Assembly (NCBI GenBank): GCA_037447655.1
Contig: JBBHKE010000227.1
Coordinates: 59,531-83,514, forward strand
Length of the DNA stretch: 23,984 bases
Direction of reading: 5' to 3'
Source of the DNA: Zygnema cylindricum
Lineage: Eukaryota; Streptophyta; Zygnematophyceae; Zygnematales; Zygnemataceae
Position 1 is the stretch's first letter. Each line of letters opens with the position of its first letter. Under the pieces are notes generated by a model. That model made no database searches and was not told where the DNA came from. It worked only from the letters and a program-made list of their open reading frames with translations. This document shows positions 1-9,015 of the stretch, piece after piece. The position numbers and the translations under genes are program-made.

Positions 1-55
1 CTCCCTCCCTCTCCCCCCCTCCCCCCCCCTTATTTCCAATGATTTTTTTTGACAG

Positions 56-3000
56 GTCCGGAAAAGTGAATCGGAAACTTTTGCCAAAACCTTCGATGGC
101 ACATTTTCATATTCCGGAAAAAGACAAAACGGAAAACGACAAAAAGGAAAAGGACAAAACACAAAACGATAAAGCGGAAAACTTTCCGTTAAGCTGCGAA
201 ACGGAGGGAGAACGGATCGTCGCTCGAGTTTTTGAGGAAATCCTTGGTTTGAAAAAAGACGAAATTTTTTCGAATTCAAATTTTTTTTCCCTCGGAGGAA
301 ATTCGTTTTCGGCGTCTCAAGTCGTTTTGCGAATTCGAAAGTTGTTGGGAACGAATAATTCGGCTTTAGAGGAAAAAAATAATTCGGTTACCATAAGAGA
401 TATTTTCGAGGAACCGACCGTAAAAGGATTTGTGAAGAGATTGGGAAAAAAGAAGATATTATTGGAGGGAGAGGGAAGGGGAGGGAGAGAAGGGAGAGGC
501 GCGAGAGAGGGGATTGGAGAGAGGAGAGTGGGAGGAGAGGTAGGAGGAGGAGGGAGAGTTTTTTCTTCAGTGGACAAAGGGGGAAGTGACATTTTTGGCA
601 ACGATTTTTGGGATTTATCAGTTGATAAAAAAAACGGTTCTATTTGGGTAAATGGGGTAAATGGAAAAAATGGAGTTAATGGAGTAAATGGGAAAAATGG
701 TACTAATGGGATAAATGGAGTTTATGGTACAAATGGTACAAATGGGGTAAATGGATACCATGGGATAAATGGAAAGCAAAGTTGGGAAAATGGGGTAGAG
801 AGAGAGAGAGAGAGAAGTAGCAGCGACGAGGGGTTGATGGGAGAGGCGAATTTGGAAAAATTGGCTTGTAGTTTAAGAAATTTGAAAAACTTTTGTGGTA
901 TGTCTCCCTTTTGTATTGGAAAAGATTCTCAAAATTTTCGTCAAAATAACGAGGTTTATGACTGTTTTAACGAGGAGAAAAAAACGAGGGAGGAAGGAAA
1001 AAACGGTTTTAATGGTACTGGGAACCGGAAGTCGAAATCCATACCTCTCTCCTACGCACAAGATATGGTGTGGATAGTTATGAATATTTTGCCAAGACCG
1101 GAGGTTTTGGATATTACGGATGTGTGGAGATTGGAGGTGAGAAGGATACCCCTCCTTCTCCCTCTCCCTTTTCCCCTCTCTCTCCCTTTACCCCTCTCTC
1201 TCTCTCTCCCCCCCTCCACCCTCCACTCACATCAATTTGTAACTTCATTTCTTTTTCTTTTTCTTTTCTTTTCCTTTTCAGGGCATTATCCCTCTCTTTC
1301 TTTTCCTCCAACCTGCCCTCTCATAGTTTTTAATTTCTTTTCTCACATAGTTTGCGATTCCTTTTCCTTTTCCTTTTCTTTTCTTTTTCTTTTATTTCTC
1401 TTTTCTTTTCCTTTTTCTTTTCCTTTCTTTTTCTTTTCCTTTCTTTTTCTTTTCTTTTTCTTTTCGCCGATATCGACCCCTCTCCTTCTCCCTCTCCCTC
1501 CCTCCCTATCCCTCCACCCTCCACTCACATTAATTTGTAATTTCAATCCCTTTCCTTCTCCTTTTTCTTTTCTTTTTCTTTTTTCAGGGCGATATCGATC
1601 CTCACAAACTCGAAACCAGTATCCAGCAAATGATAATAAGACACCAAGCCTTACGACTTCGATTTTCGGTCGGAAAATCGGTTTTAGCAAAACCGATGAA
1701 TGCGGTTTTACAAAGATGGGGTCCAAAGGGGTCTATGTCTACAGAAGGAAACAACGGAGGTCAAAATAACAACCATGGAGGAAAGCTGACGTCAGCATTG
1801 GCGTACGCTTTCGGACCCATTTTTTTGTCTCAAATGCATCATATCGTCCCGAGATGTGTGGACCAGATCGACCAAGATCCGTCGTCCGCACCTTTTGCGT
1901 TGACATTGGTTGACTTATCTGGGATTCCGGAAAAAGCCGAACGAGAAATAGCCGAAAAGAAAGCCATGGTGGAAGCGAGGCGACCTTTCGACTTTTCGGC
2001 GAATGGGGGACTTTTGTTTCGAGTCACCTTAATTAGAGTCGATTCTCGTCGGAGCGTCCTCGTTTTCGTCTTTTGTCACATGGTTTTCGACGGCGTTTCT
2101 GCGGCGATTTTTTATCGAGAGTTGCAAAAAGTTTATCGAGAAGGAAATGTCGAAAATTTACCGATTGCGACGAATTATGAGGATTTCGTAAAATGGGAAT
2201 CGAAATGGTTAAACTCGGGAGTCGAAAAAAAAGAATTGGAGTATTGGTTTGGATTACTCGGAAAAGATCCGGAACCTTTACGACTAAAATCGAAAATATC
2301 GATAAAAAATTTAACCGCTTTACCGTGTCGAGGAGAGTGGATCGAAATTTTCATCGATTCTTCGACGAGATCGAAAATTCAAAAAGTTTCGCAAAATTTC
2401 GGAGCCAGTTTGACGATGGGACTTTTGGCGGTTTTTCATTTGGTACTAAAAATATTTTGTGGGCAGCGAAAAATTATCGTGGGAACTATAGTGGGAAGGA
2501 GGACAATGGGGATACATCAGGAAACTTTGGGACAGATCGCCGATGTTATGCCAATTGTGGTGGATTTTGGGGGAGAAGGAGAGGGAGAGGGAGAGGGAGT
2601 GGGAAGAGACGGACTGAGGGCAGGAGAAGGGAGAGAAGGGAGAGGTGAAGGGGGAGAGAGAGAGGGAAAGAGAGAGGGAGAGAGAGAGGGAGGAGACTCC
2701 GGAGAAGAAGTCGGAGGAGCGAGGGAAAGGATCGCCGAAAGAGGAGTAGAGAGAGAGGAACAAACCGGAGAAGATACGAGGATGGGAAGAACGGGAACCG
2801 AAGAGGGAGAGGGAAAGGGAGAGGGTAAAGAGAGAGAGGAAGAGAAGGGAGAGAGTTTGGGTATCTCTTATATAGAAGTTTTAAAACAAGTGAGAGAGAG
2901 AACTTTAGAGGCAATGGAGAACCAATCAGTGGTTTTTCGAGCAATCGCGGCGAAAGTTCTCTCTCACCCAGATCTTGCGAAATCGGCATTAATTCAAGCG

Positions 3001-3264
3001 ATTTTTAATTTTTTGCAACCGAGTACGGATTTTAGTCCCCATTTTTTGGAATTGGGGACCGCAAAATGCGAATATGATGTGGGGGAGTCCTGGGAGAGAG
3101 AGGGAGAGGCGGCGCTGACACCTGTCTGTCTCAATATGCGACAGCTGGCAGATGGGAGTTTGAGAGGGAGACTGGTTTTTCAAGGAGATTTGTATGAGAG
3201 GGAGATGATGGAGAAAATGGGGAGAGAGTACGAGAAGGTAGTCCAATCGGTTTGTATGTTGTGA
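56..3264 (+). CDS. Nonribosomal peptide synthetase, partial: adenylation tail, carrier domain, condensation domain
   Basis: Two exons, 56-1136 and 1588-3264, joined in phase 0; the 5' part lies outside the window. The first exon opens after a CAG acceptor (53-55) with SGKVNRKLLP, the A10 motif closing an adenylation domain. A peptidyl carrier domain follows, with FFSLGGNSF; the Ser codon at 303-305 should carry the 4'-phosphopantetheine arm. A low-complexity linker (about 466-1020) leads to the condensation domain: C1-like LSYAQDMVW, C2-like RHQALRLRF, C3 FCHMVFDGVS (second His at 2077-2079 and Asp at 2089-2091 kept, first His is Cys), then IVGTIVGRR and IADVMPIVVD. A GA-coded insert of about 100 codons (2568-2858) separates these from the C-terminal subdomain. 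Role by family: peptide bond formation between carrier-bound amino acids. TGA at 3262-3264 ends the frame right after the condensation domain, but possible splice donors (AAG|GTAGTC at 3237, GTT|GTGAGA at 3260) mean the protein may continue. No frameshift is seen. Confidence 0.85.
466..562 (+). repeat. Purine (GA) tract inside NRPS exon 1
   Basis: Almost pure G/A run coding for a Gly/Glu/Arg-rich stretch between the carrier domain and the condensation domain. It has no pyrimidine-rich acceptor and keeps the frame, so it is probably translated linker rather than an intron. Confidence 0.7.
648..773 (+). repeat. 14 tandem x-Asn-Gly codon triplets in the NRPS linker
   Basis: A 9-base period (NNNAATGGN) gives 14 consecutive tripeptides of the form Val/Lys/Thr/Ile-Asn-Gly, with two variant units (VYG and YHG). 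It lies between the carrier and condensation domains and looks like a flexible linker made by minisatellite growth. Third-base and first-codon differences between units show that it is not freshly copied. Confidence 0.85.
1137..1587 (+). other. Intron of the NRPS gene with duplicated acceptor segments
   Basis: Donor GAG|GTGAGAAGG at 1136/1137; acceptor TTTTTTCAG|GGCGATATCG at 1587/1588. Splicing joins VWRLE to GDIDPHKLE, which restores the normal run of a condensation domain between its C1 and C2 motifs. The frame is open across the whole intron because it is nearly pure pyrimidine, so an unspliced reading looks like a Ser/Leu/Phe/Pro-rich protein. The intron holds repeated acceptor-plus-exon-start units, one of which (acceptor at 1281) would give a stop at 1324. 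Confidence 0.8.
2568..2858 (+). repeat. Purine-rich insert within the condensation domain
   Basis: About 290 bases of mainly (GGGAGA)-type sequence code for Gly/Glu/Arg repeats. They lie between the strand ending VDVMPIVVDF-like residues and the helix GISYIEVLKQVRERTLEAM, where ordinary condensation domains have only a short loop. The frame stays open through it, and no polypyrimidine acceptor is present at its 3' side. Confidence 0.75.
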
Positions 3265-3727
3265 GAATAACAAAAAAAAAGATAGGTGGGAAGTTTTGGA
3301 GGGAAGGGTTTTTGAAATCTGGGAAAGTTTTTGAAATTGAGGAAAGTTTTTTAAGAGTGGAAAGTTTTAAAATCGGTGAAGATTCGTAAAAATGGCGAAA
3401 AGTGTAAAATCGGCGTGTAAATTTACTTAGTATTTGAGGTTTTTTGGTTTTCTTTTTTCTTTTTTTTGTAGTTTTTTGAAGGTTTAGGTCGGTTTTGAAA
3501 AGAGGAATGGAGAAGGGACTAGGGAGAGGGAGGGGAGAGGGGAGGGAGAGGGAGGGAGGGAGAGAGAGGGAGAGAGAAGGAGAGGGATATGTTTTCCTTT
3601 CTTTTGATTTTTTTGGGGGAGAGGGTTTTGGTTAAGCTTATGTGAAAAAAATGACATTTCTGATTAGATTTTATAATACCCAAATAGTCGACAATATTGT
3701 CGCGAAATGTATATTCTTTTTTTTCTC

Positions 3728-3759
<32 letters not shown>

Positions 3760-4372
3760 GTGATTTTCTCAATGGTTTACATTGTGACTTGAAAAAAAAC
3801 ATGGTTGAAAAGGTTATGTATTTAAGTTTATTTTATTTGAGAAATGTATCTTACATCTGTTGGTTAATAATTTTATTTAATTTAATATCAGGGTTTATAC
3901 TAAGGTTTATGTACTAAATTAATTTTTTATTTGTTCACTTAAAAAGATGTAGTGTAACTATTTTGACAATGCAAACAAAAATAAATAAAATGGGAATGGG
4001 TTCATAATCCACACTATATTAGGTGAAAGGAACATCTTAAAAAACCATTAAAACTATTATGTTATGTTTCTATTTCCCATTTTTAAACTTGGGCATATAA
4101 AATGTGAATTGGAAGAATTGTTCCTGAATTTTCTCAAAATTAAAAACATACAAAGAATAAGAAAGAAAATGGTAATAAGTCAAATTATAATATTATATTG
4201 TCAATGTTTAGGATGGGTACAAAACACTAATTTAATATATTATTTTAATTTTACATTGTTTAGTTGGAGAAACGTACCCACCACTTATCTCATGTACGGA
4301 AAGTATTATTCCGCATTCGTATTCTATTATTTAGTACGACTTTAAAGTACTAATAAATTATTAAAATAATAG
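3265..4372. other. Region downstream of the NRPS, no gene recognised
   Basis: It holds five or so degenerate ~20-25 base repeats of the type GGAAAGTTTTTGAAAT (about 3289-3420), a GA tract (3521-3588), a 28-base T run (3732-3759) and then plain AT-rich sequence. The short repeats resemble those inside the intron at 23183-23666, so this may be intron or 3' UTR. A TTTTTTTTGTAG at about 3459-3470 looks like an acceptor, but all three frames after it stop quickly. Confidence 0.6.
3521..3588 (+). repeat. GA-rich tract
   Basis: Run of GGGAGAGGGAGGG-type purines without coding context. It is the same sequence type as the tracts inside the NRPS exons. Confidence 0.8.
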
Positions 4373-4424
4373 TCGCGGGCGACCCGATGCTTTGCCCTTT
4401 GGTTGCCAAGGGCCTTTCGTTTTT
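4373..4424 (+). repeat. ~52-bp dispersed repeat, copy 1
   Basis: Shared nearly unchanged with 7861-7914. The core is GCTTTGCCCTTTGGTTGCC followed by AAGGGCCT, which can fold as a small hairpin (CCCTT-TGG / CCA-AGGG), then CGTTTTTGTAC. The second copy sits directly against a MITE end. Confidence 0.7.
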
Positions 4425-4501
4425 GTACACGCGGACCAATAGGAGCGTCACAATTTGTCGTAGGAGTTACATGTACTCCACGTATCAATCCGTTTCCGGT
4501 A

Positions 4502-4630
4502 GTGTACGGATATTGATAACACGACAGCGTGGCGTGATGTGACGGATCGCACGCGCAAAAAATAAGAGTACGATACTGTACGTTACTGTACTCTACAATA
4601 TCGATAACACGACATTTTGGCGTGACGTCG
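4502..4630 (+). repeat. Single copy of the GTGTACGGATATTGA (~130 bp) repeat unit
   Basis: Starts GTGTACGGATATTGATAACA and ends ATAACACGACATTTTGGCG followed by TGACGTCG. The same unit is tandemly arrayed at 13492-13882. Each unit contains a ~30-base motif twice in direct orientation (at the start and at the end of the unit). Confidence 0.75.
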
Positions 4631-4714
4631 AATTTGTTTGGACGTGAATCGCCCTTGACGTCAACTTACGTCAACATAAACGTCGCTATGTGATTAATGT
4701 TGCCGTACGATTAA

Positions 4715-6202
4715 GGGTGCGTCTCTGTGTGCTTAAGAGCGTTGTTCCATTAGGCGCTCTCTGTAAACGTCAAATATTCGTTTACTGAGGCGATCGTTCC
4801 ATTGTGTCGGGTCAGTAACCGACATTTGTTTTGCGTGGCACATTTTTATTGGTTCACGTAGTAGATGAATATGATTCTGGTAATCTTCAAAGAATCTCTG
4901 AGAGCAAATTGTGACCACATATTTGTACCAGCGAAAGGTAAAAAGTGACTTGTACGACGTATTGAATTAAATATGTACGGGCGGACGAAACGTAAGATAT
5001 GTAAAAGCGTACGAAAATGTCAGAATGGTTAGTGGATACCAACAGAAGCGTGAAACAATATCTTCCGTCAAAGATTTTCTTGCGGCTTCCGGTGGCCTCG
5101 CATACTCCCTGGCGGAAGGCACATGTCATATGCTACGTGTACCCATCTGGTCGCGCGGTCGTCGTGGATATTTGATCACTTTTCCACGAGGCACGACGGT
5201 ATTCGTTCAGGCGCTGAGAATTGACCTACTCCGGGTCACTTGTTGCGAACTGAGAGTGTCAGACGACGGCGTATCCGATAATGCATCCGACGGTCCACGT
5301 TTACGCCCATAAACGTGGAGAATCAAAACCCTCATTCAGTAGCCTTGTTTTTCTGACATTTTTTTTTCTTTGGTACGGCACTGTACGAATCAGTACCGCT
5401 TTCAGTAAACAACGTCATTTTTCCCCTAATGGAACCTTGCCCTAAGTAAGGGTCTTTTTCTGTCGTTTTCCTGTAAAACTTAGAGCCGTACCGCGTAAGT
5501 TTCAACCGTACAATAAAATAGAAAAAAAGAGAAGTACATTTTGCGTCATCATCGAATTTAAAATGTACTACATCTTGTCGTCTTGTGTTCTTCGACCCAC
5601 TTCGACGACAAAAAACGTCATCTTCAACCTTATCTTTAAAATACAGGGCCAATGTGTTTTAAATTAGGGATTTTCTATAAACAAATAGGAACATGTATTC
5701 GCACGTGTAAGAAATTTTCAGGAAATTTCAAAATTATTCAAGCGACGACGAAAAGTGCACGATCCGCTACATTTTGTCCGTTTGCGTTCAGGTACGACAA
5801 AGCAAAGTACACAATTTGTTTGATTTTGTCCGTTTGCGCCTGGTACGGATTTTATTTCGCCAAGGGTCTAAGATCCGATGCCATTTCACGTCGCACGGAC
5901 AATAGACGCAAAGGCAAAGTACATCTTCTTCAACCGTGAAACGGCACAAGGTGGATGGCGGTACGTCTACAATGTCACGAAAACTCATGCGACGTCACAG
6001 TCTGCTACAAAAAATAGTGTGCGTCATCACAGATTGTACACTATCGACAGTCGTCACGGGCATTGTCGACGTATACAATTGTCACGCCCTTAAGTGACAA
6101 CTTCTTTTGGTACACATAGGGACACCCGAAATCCGGGTCGGCCGGATCTGCGCTAAAAAACAAAAAAAATTCTCTAAGTTTGATGTACATAAAGACGCAC
6201 CC
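4715..6202. mobile_element. PIF/Harbinger-like non-autonomous element (outer, interrupted)
   Basis: The left end GGGTGCGTCT (4715-4724) is inverted exactly at 6193-6202, with weaker pairing beyond. A TAA flanks both sides (4712-4714 and 6203-6205), which fits the 3-bp target duplication of PIF/Harbinger transposons. The element is split by another at 4737-5442. The rest (5443-6192) has no recognisable gene. It holds a ~50-base direct repeat around TTTTGTCCGTTTGCG (5772 and 5824) and many TACG/GTAC words. Confidence 0.6.
4737..5442 (+). mobile_element. PIF/Harbinger-like element, copy 1 of a 0.7-kb family
   Basis: Ends are GAGCGTTGTTCCATTAGG (4737-4754) and the inverse of GGGCAAGGTTCCATTAGG (5425-5442): 14 of 18 bases pair. 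TAA lies directly outside both ends (4734-4736, 5443-5445). Inverted, it matches 18071-18762 along its length. It carries the 3' part of the shared reading frame ending in SDGPRLRP and a stop at 5312. Upstream, a one-base insertion near 4935 relative to the other copy leads to a TGA, so this copy does not keep the full frame. Confidence 0.75.
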
Positions 6203-6205
6203 TAA

Positions 6206-6902
6206 GGGCGTGTCCCCATGTAACCGATATTTTGAAACGTTATTTTGGAATTTAACGCTGATTTTACGGTGTACTTTTCAAAGTGTGCCTATGTCAATCG
6301 TTACTTGCGCGTTCATTATTTTGAATATGTGTCAGTTGTACACGTCGCCAATACTTGAGAAACCTAAACTGCTGACATTTGTAGACGCCAACGATCTCGG
6401 AACAAACTGCTGACATTTGTACGCCGCAAAGAGCTCCTGACATACTGGGACAGTTGTCGACGCCAGCTGTCATTTGTTGACGCCCACACGTGAACGACAT
6501 AAGCAATCGCCTACGTCTACAAAATGACATTTGTAGACGCCCACAAGTGGACAACATAAGCAAACGGACAAACAAATTTTTTTTCGTGTATTCTCCCAAC
6601 TGCAAAAAAACAAATGAAAACTTTTGTCGCGTGCAACCCAAGATTTCTATTCGTCAATAGGGTAGTATTTTGATTAAAAGCAGGTCGCGATTTGATTTCA
6701 TTGCAAGTGTGAAGATGAGCTGGAAGTGGGTCGCGATGATAATACTGCCAAATCGCCGTACCTTTCAAGTTCCAAGATGACGCAAAATGTATTTGAGTTT
6801 TTGCCCATTTTTCGTACGGCGTAATATTTTCAAGTAGGAAGTCCCATTTTCTGTGTAAACGACGGAAAAAAAACCCTTACTTGAACACATGGGGACACGC
6901 CC
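6206..6902. mobile_element. Tourist-like MITE (PIF/Harbinger type), 697 bp
   Basis: Perfect 16-bp inverted termini, GGGCGTGTCCCCATGT at 6206-6221 and its complement at 6887-6902, each flanked outside by TAA (6203-6205, 6903-6905). The left TAA is also the right target duplication of the element ending at 6202. No coding region is recognised. The interior holds short direct repeats of TGACATTTGTAGACGCC type. Confidence 0.8.
6340..6570 (+). repeat. Interior repeats of the Tourist-like element
   Basis: The word TGACATTTGTAGACGCC or close variants recurs at about 6373, 6411, 6468 and 6525, with shorter relatives at 6342 and 6438. A ~33-base phrase starting GACGCCCACA and containing ACATAAGCAA occurs at 6479 and 6536. 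Confidence 0.6.
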
Positions 6903-7002
6903 TAAGTCCCGATAACTCAAATCCGTCCGTACCAAACCATCCTTGACGTCGTAGACCGCGGGTCAACTGTCGCGATCACTTTGTCGTCGTCACTGTACTG
7001 TA

Positions 7003-7221
7003 AACCGCCAATCGTTATTAGATTTGTGTACGCTAATTCCGTCCCGCTTTTTTTTTATTTTTATTCTCAAATAGAGTTATCCACACTATTTAAAAAAAAA
7101 CCCTAATTCCTAATTAGAATAGACGATTTTTTCGAAAATTTCCAAATTCCCAATTAGCGTTAACCACGCTAATTATTCGTATACGCTAAAAAAACTTACA
7201 CGCTAATAACGATTGGCGGTG
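7003..7221 (-). mobile_element. Tc1/mariner-like MITE, element 1
   Basis: 219 bp with termini AACCGCCAATCGTTATTAG and CTAATAACGATTGGCGGTG, flanked by TA. It is the reverse complement of the neighbouring element at 7229-7446. The interior has the family blocks CCAAATTCCCAATTAGCGT and CACACTATTTAAAAAAAAAC. Confidence 0.8.
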
Positions 7222-7228
7222 TACTGTA

Positions 7229-7446
7229 CACCGCCAATCGTTATTAGCGTGTAAGTTTTTTTAGCGTATACGAATAATTAGCGTGGTTTACGCTAATTGG
7301 GAATTTGGAAATTTTCAAAAAAATCGTCTATTCTAATTGAGAATTAGGGTTTTTTTTTTAAATAGTGTGGATAATTCTATTTGAGAATTAAAAAAAAAAA
7401 AGCTGGACGGAATTAGCGTACACAACGCTAATAACGATTGGCGGTG
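7229..7446 (+). mobile_element. Tc1/mariner-like MITE, element 2
   Basis: 218 bp, CACCGCCAATCGTTATTAGC to its inverse, TA on both sides. It lies head to head with element 1 with only TACTGTA between, so 7003-7446 forms one long palindrome. Confidence 0.8.
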
Positions 7447-7634
7447 TAGTGTAGAGGTTTCGAACCGTCCTGTCAAGGGAACAAACTATAAAGAATCGAT
7501 CGTCGCCGTCGCTGCGATATCGTTTCACTTACTTGTACGGCATCGACGGCATCCTGGTACCTGTCGTGGCCACCTCGATGTCGTCGGCCGCGGGTCAGCT
7601 AACGGGATCACTTTGTCGTCGTCGCTGTATTTTA

Positions 7635-7851
7635 CACCGCCAATCGCTATTAGCGTGTACGTTTGATTAGCGTATACTATTATTTAGCGTGGTGTACGCT
7701 AATTGGGAATTTGGAAATTTTGGAAGAAATCGATTACTCTAATTAGGAATTAGGGATTTTTTTAAATAGTGTGGATAATTATATTTGAGAATAAAATAAA
7801 AAAAAAGCGAGACGGGATTAGCGTACACAACGCTAATAGCGATTGGCGGTG
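7635..7851 (+). mobile_element. Tc1/mariner-like MITE, element 3
   Basis: 217 bp, CACCGCCAATCGCTATTAGC to its inverse, flanked by TA. Same orientation as element 2. Its left flank (about 7588-7630) resembles the left flank of element 1 (about 6955-6998). Confidence 0.8.
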
Positions 7852-7860
7852 TAGTGTAGC

Positions 7861-7914
7861 GCGCGGGGGACACGGTGCTTTGCCCTTTGGTTGCCAAGGG
7901 CCTGTCGTTTTTGT
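7861..7914 (+). repeat. ~52-bp dispersed repeat, copy 2
   Basis: Matches 4373-4424. It lies in the short gap between the MITEs at 7635-7851 and 7921-8444. Confidence 0.7.
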
Positions 7915-7920
7915 ACAGTA

Positions 7921-8444
7921 CACCGCCAATCGTTATTAGCGTGTAAGTTTTTTTAGCGTATAAAAATAGTTACCGTGGTGTACGCTATTTAAGAATTTGA
8001 AAAATTTGGAAAAAATCATACATTCTAATTTGGATCCTTGAAAAAAAAAATGTCGGTCGCAAACATGCTCACACTAATATAGGTATCCGTACAAAATCTG
8101 ACAAATCGTATACAAATCGTACATTCACACGGGTCGAAACGTGGCTGTCGGACTAATATGTGAGAGCGGGATTTTTTACGACCTCTATTTTTTTCCTTTT
8201 TAGAACGCACATTCTCATGCGTCCGTGGTTACTAAAACTAATTTATTGTAATTTTTAACTTAAAAAGGTACATTTATGTACGGTCTGACATTGACCGTAC
8301 ACCACTCTATTTAAGAGACAGCAAACTGAAAATAACCCTAAATAGAATAAAGAAAAAAATAGAATGAACTACGCTAATGGAGAATAAAGAATAAAAAAAG
8401 CGGGACGAAATTAGCGTACACAACGCTAATAACGATTGGCGGTG
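7921..8444 (+). mobile_element. Long form of the TA-type MITE family, element 4
   Basis: 524 bp with the same termini as elements 1-3 and TA flanks, but ~300 bp of extra interior (about 8030-8330). Parts of that interior (8121-8153 and 8246-8312) resemble the interior of the long element at 12834-13489, so the extra DNA is probably ancestral and the short forms are deletion derivatives. No transposase frame is seen. Confidence 0.75.
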
Positions 8445-8446
8445 TA

Positions 8447-9015
8447 CGATAAAAAATGCGACAGATTTGCGATAGATTTTGTCGGTTCATTGATAGATAT
8501 TTTGTCGACCGTCAAACTTCTTGCGGCTAAGATTTTTGTACGGTTGAGATTTTAAATCCAAGGACAAATCTGGTACGACGATATGGATATTGATTCATTT
8601 TGTGTTGATGGGAAAATAATTTCGGCTGTTCATTCCGCAGGTACAGTATTGTACCGTTCAATATTGTACTGTACAGTACTATGTTCCCTGCGTGTCCCGT
8701 TTCGAATTCTGAGACCGGCGATTGTGGACTGTCTTGTCAACAGCTCCCCTTGTCTCGTCATTGGAGCGCAAATCTGGTTCTCTTCCTGTCAACCACTACA
8801 TCCGTCTCCCTTTCCCTCATTCCTTCCCTCCCTCCCTTTCCCCCTCATCAATTCTAAATATTTTGAATATTCAATAGAGGAGAGGGGGAGGGAGAGGGAG
8901 AGGGAGAGGGAGGGGAGAAGTGTAGATGTTTATTTTTTGACTGGAGGGTGAGAAGGAAGCTATTGCCAGGTAAGCCGTGACAGTTGGTGCCTTGGCCGCC
9001 CTCACAAGTACCCAA
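8447..9015. other. Intergenic, no gene recognised
   Basis: It holds a perfect 14-bp palindrome GTACTGTACAGTAC (8666-8679) next to GTACAGTATTGTAC, a pyrimidine tract (8811-8848) and a purine tract (8876-8920). An open frame over 8583-8951 runs through these tracts and has no recognisable content. Confidence 0.6.

Noticed and set aside
1343-1726. Lys/Glu-rich frame on the minus strand of the NRPS intron
   Set aside because: It is the complement of the intron pyrimidine run.
3459-3500. TTTTTTTTGTAG as the acceptor of a next NRPS exon
   Set aside because: All three frames after it reach a stop within a few codons and show no adenylation-domain residues.
3732-3759. 28-base T run as the poly-A tail of a minus-strand retrocopy
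   Set aside because: No target duplication and no coding sequence next to it on the minus strand.
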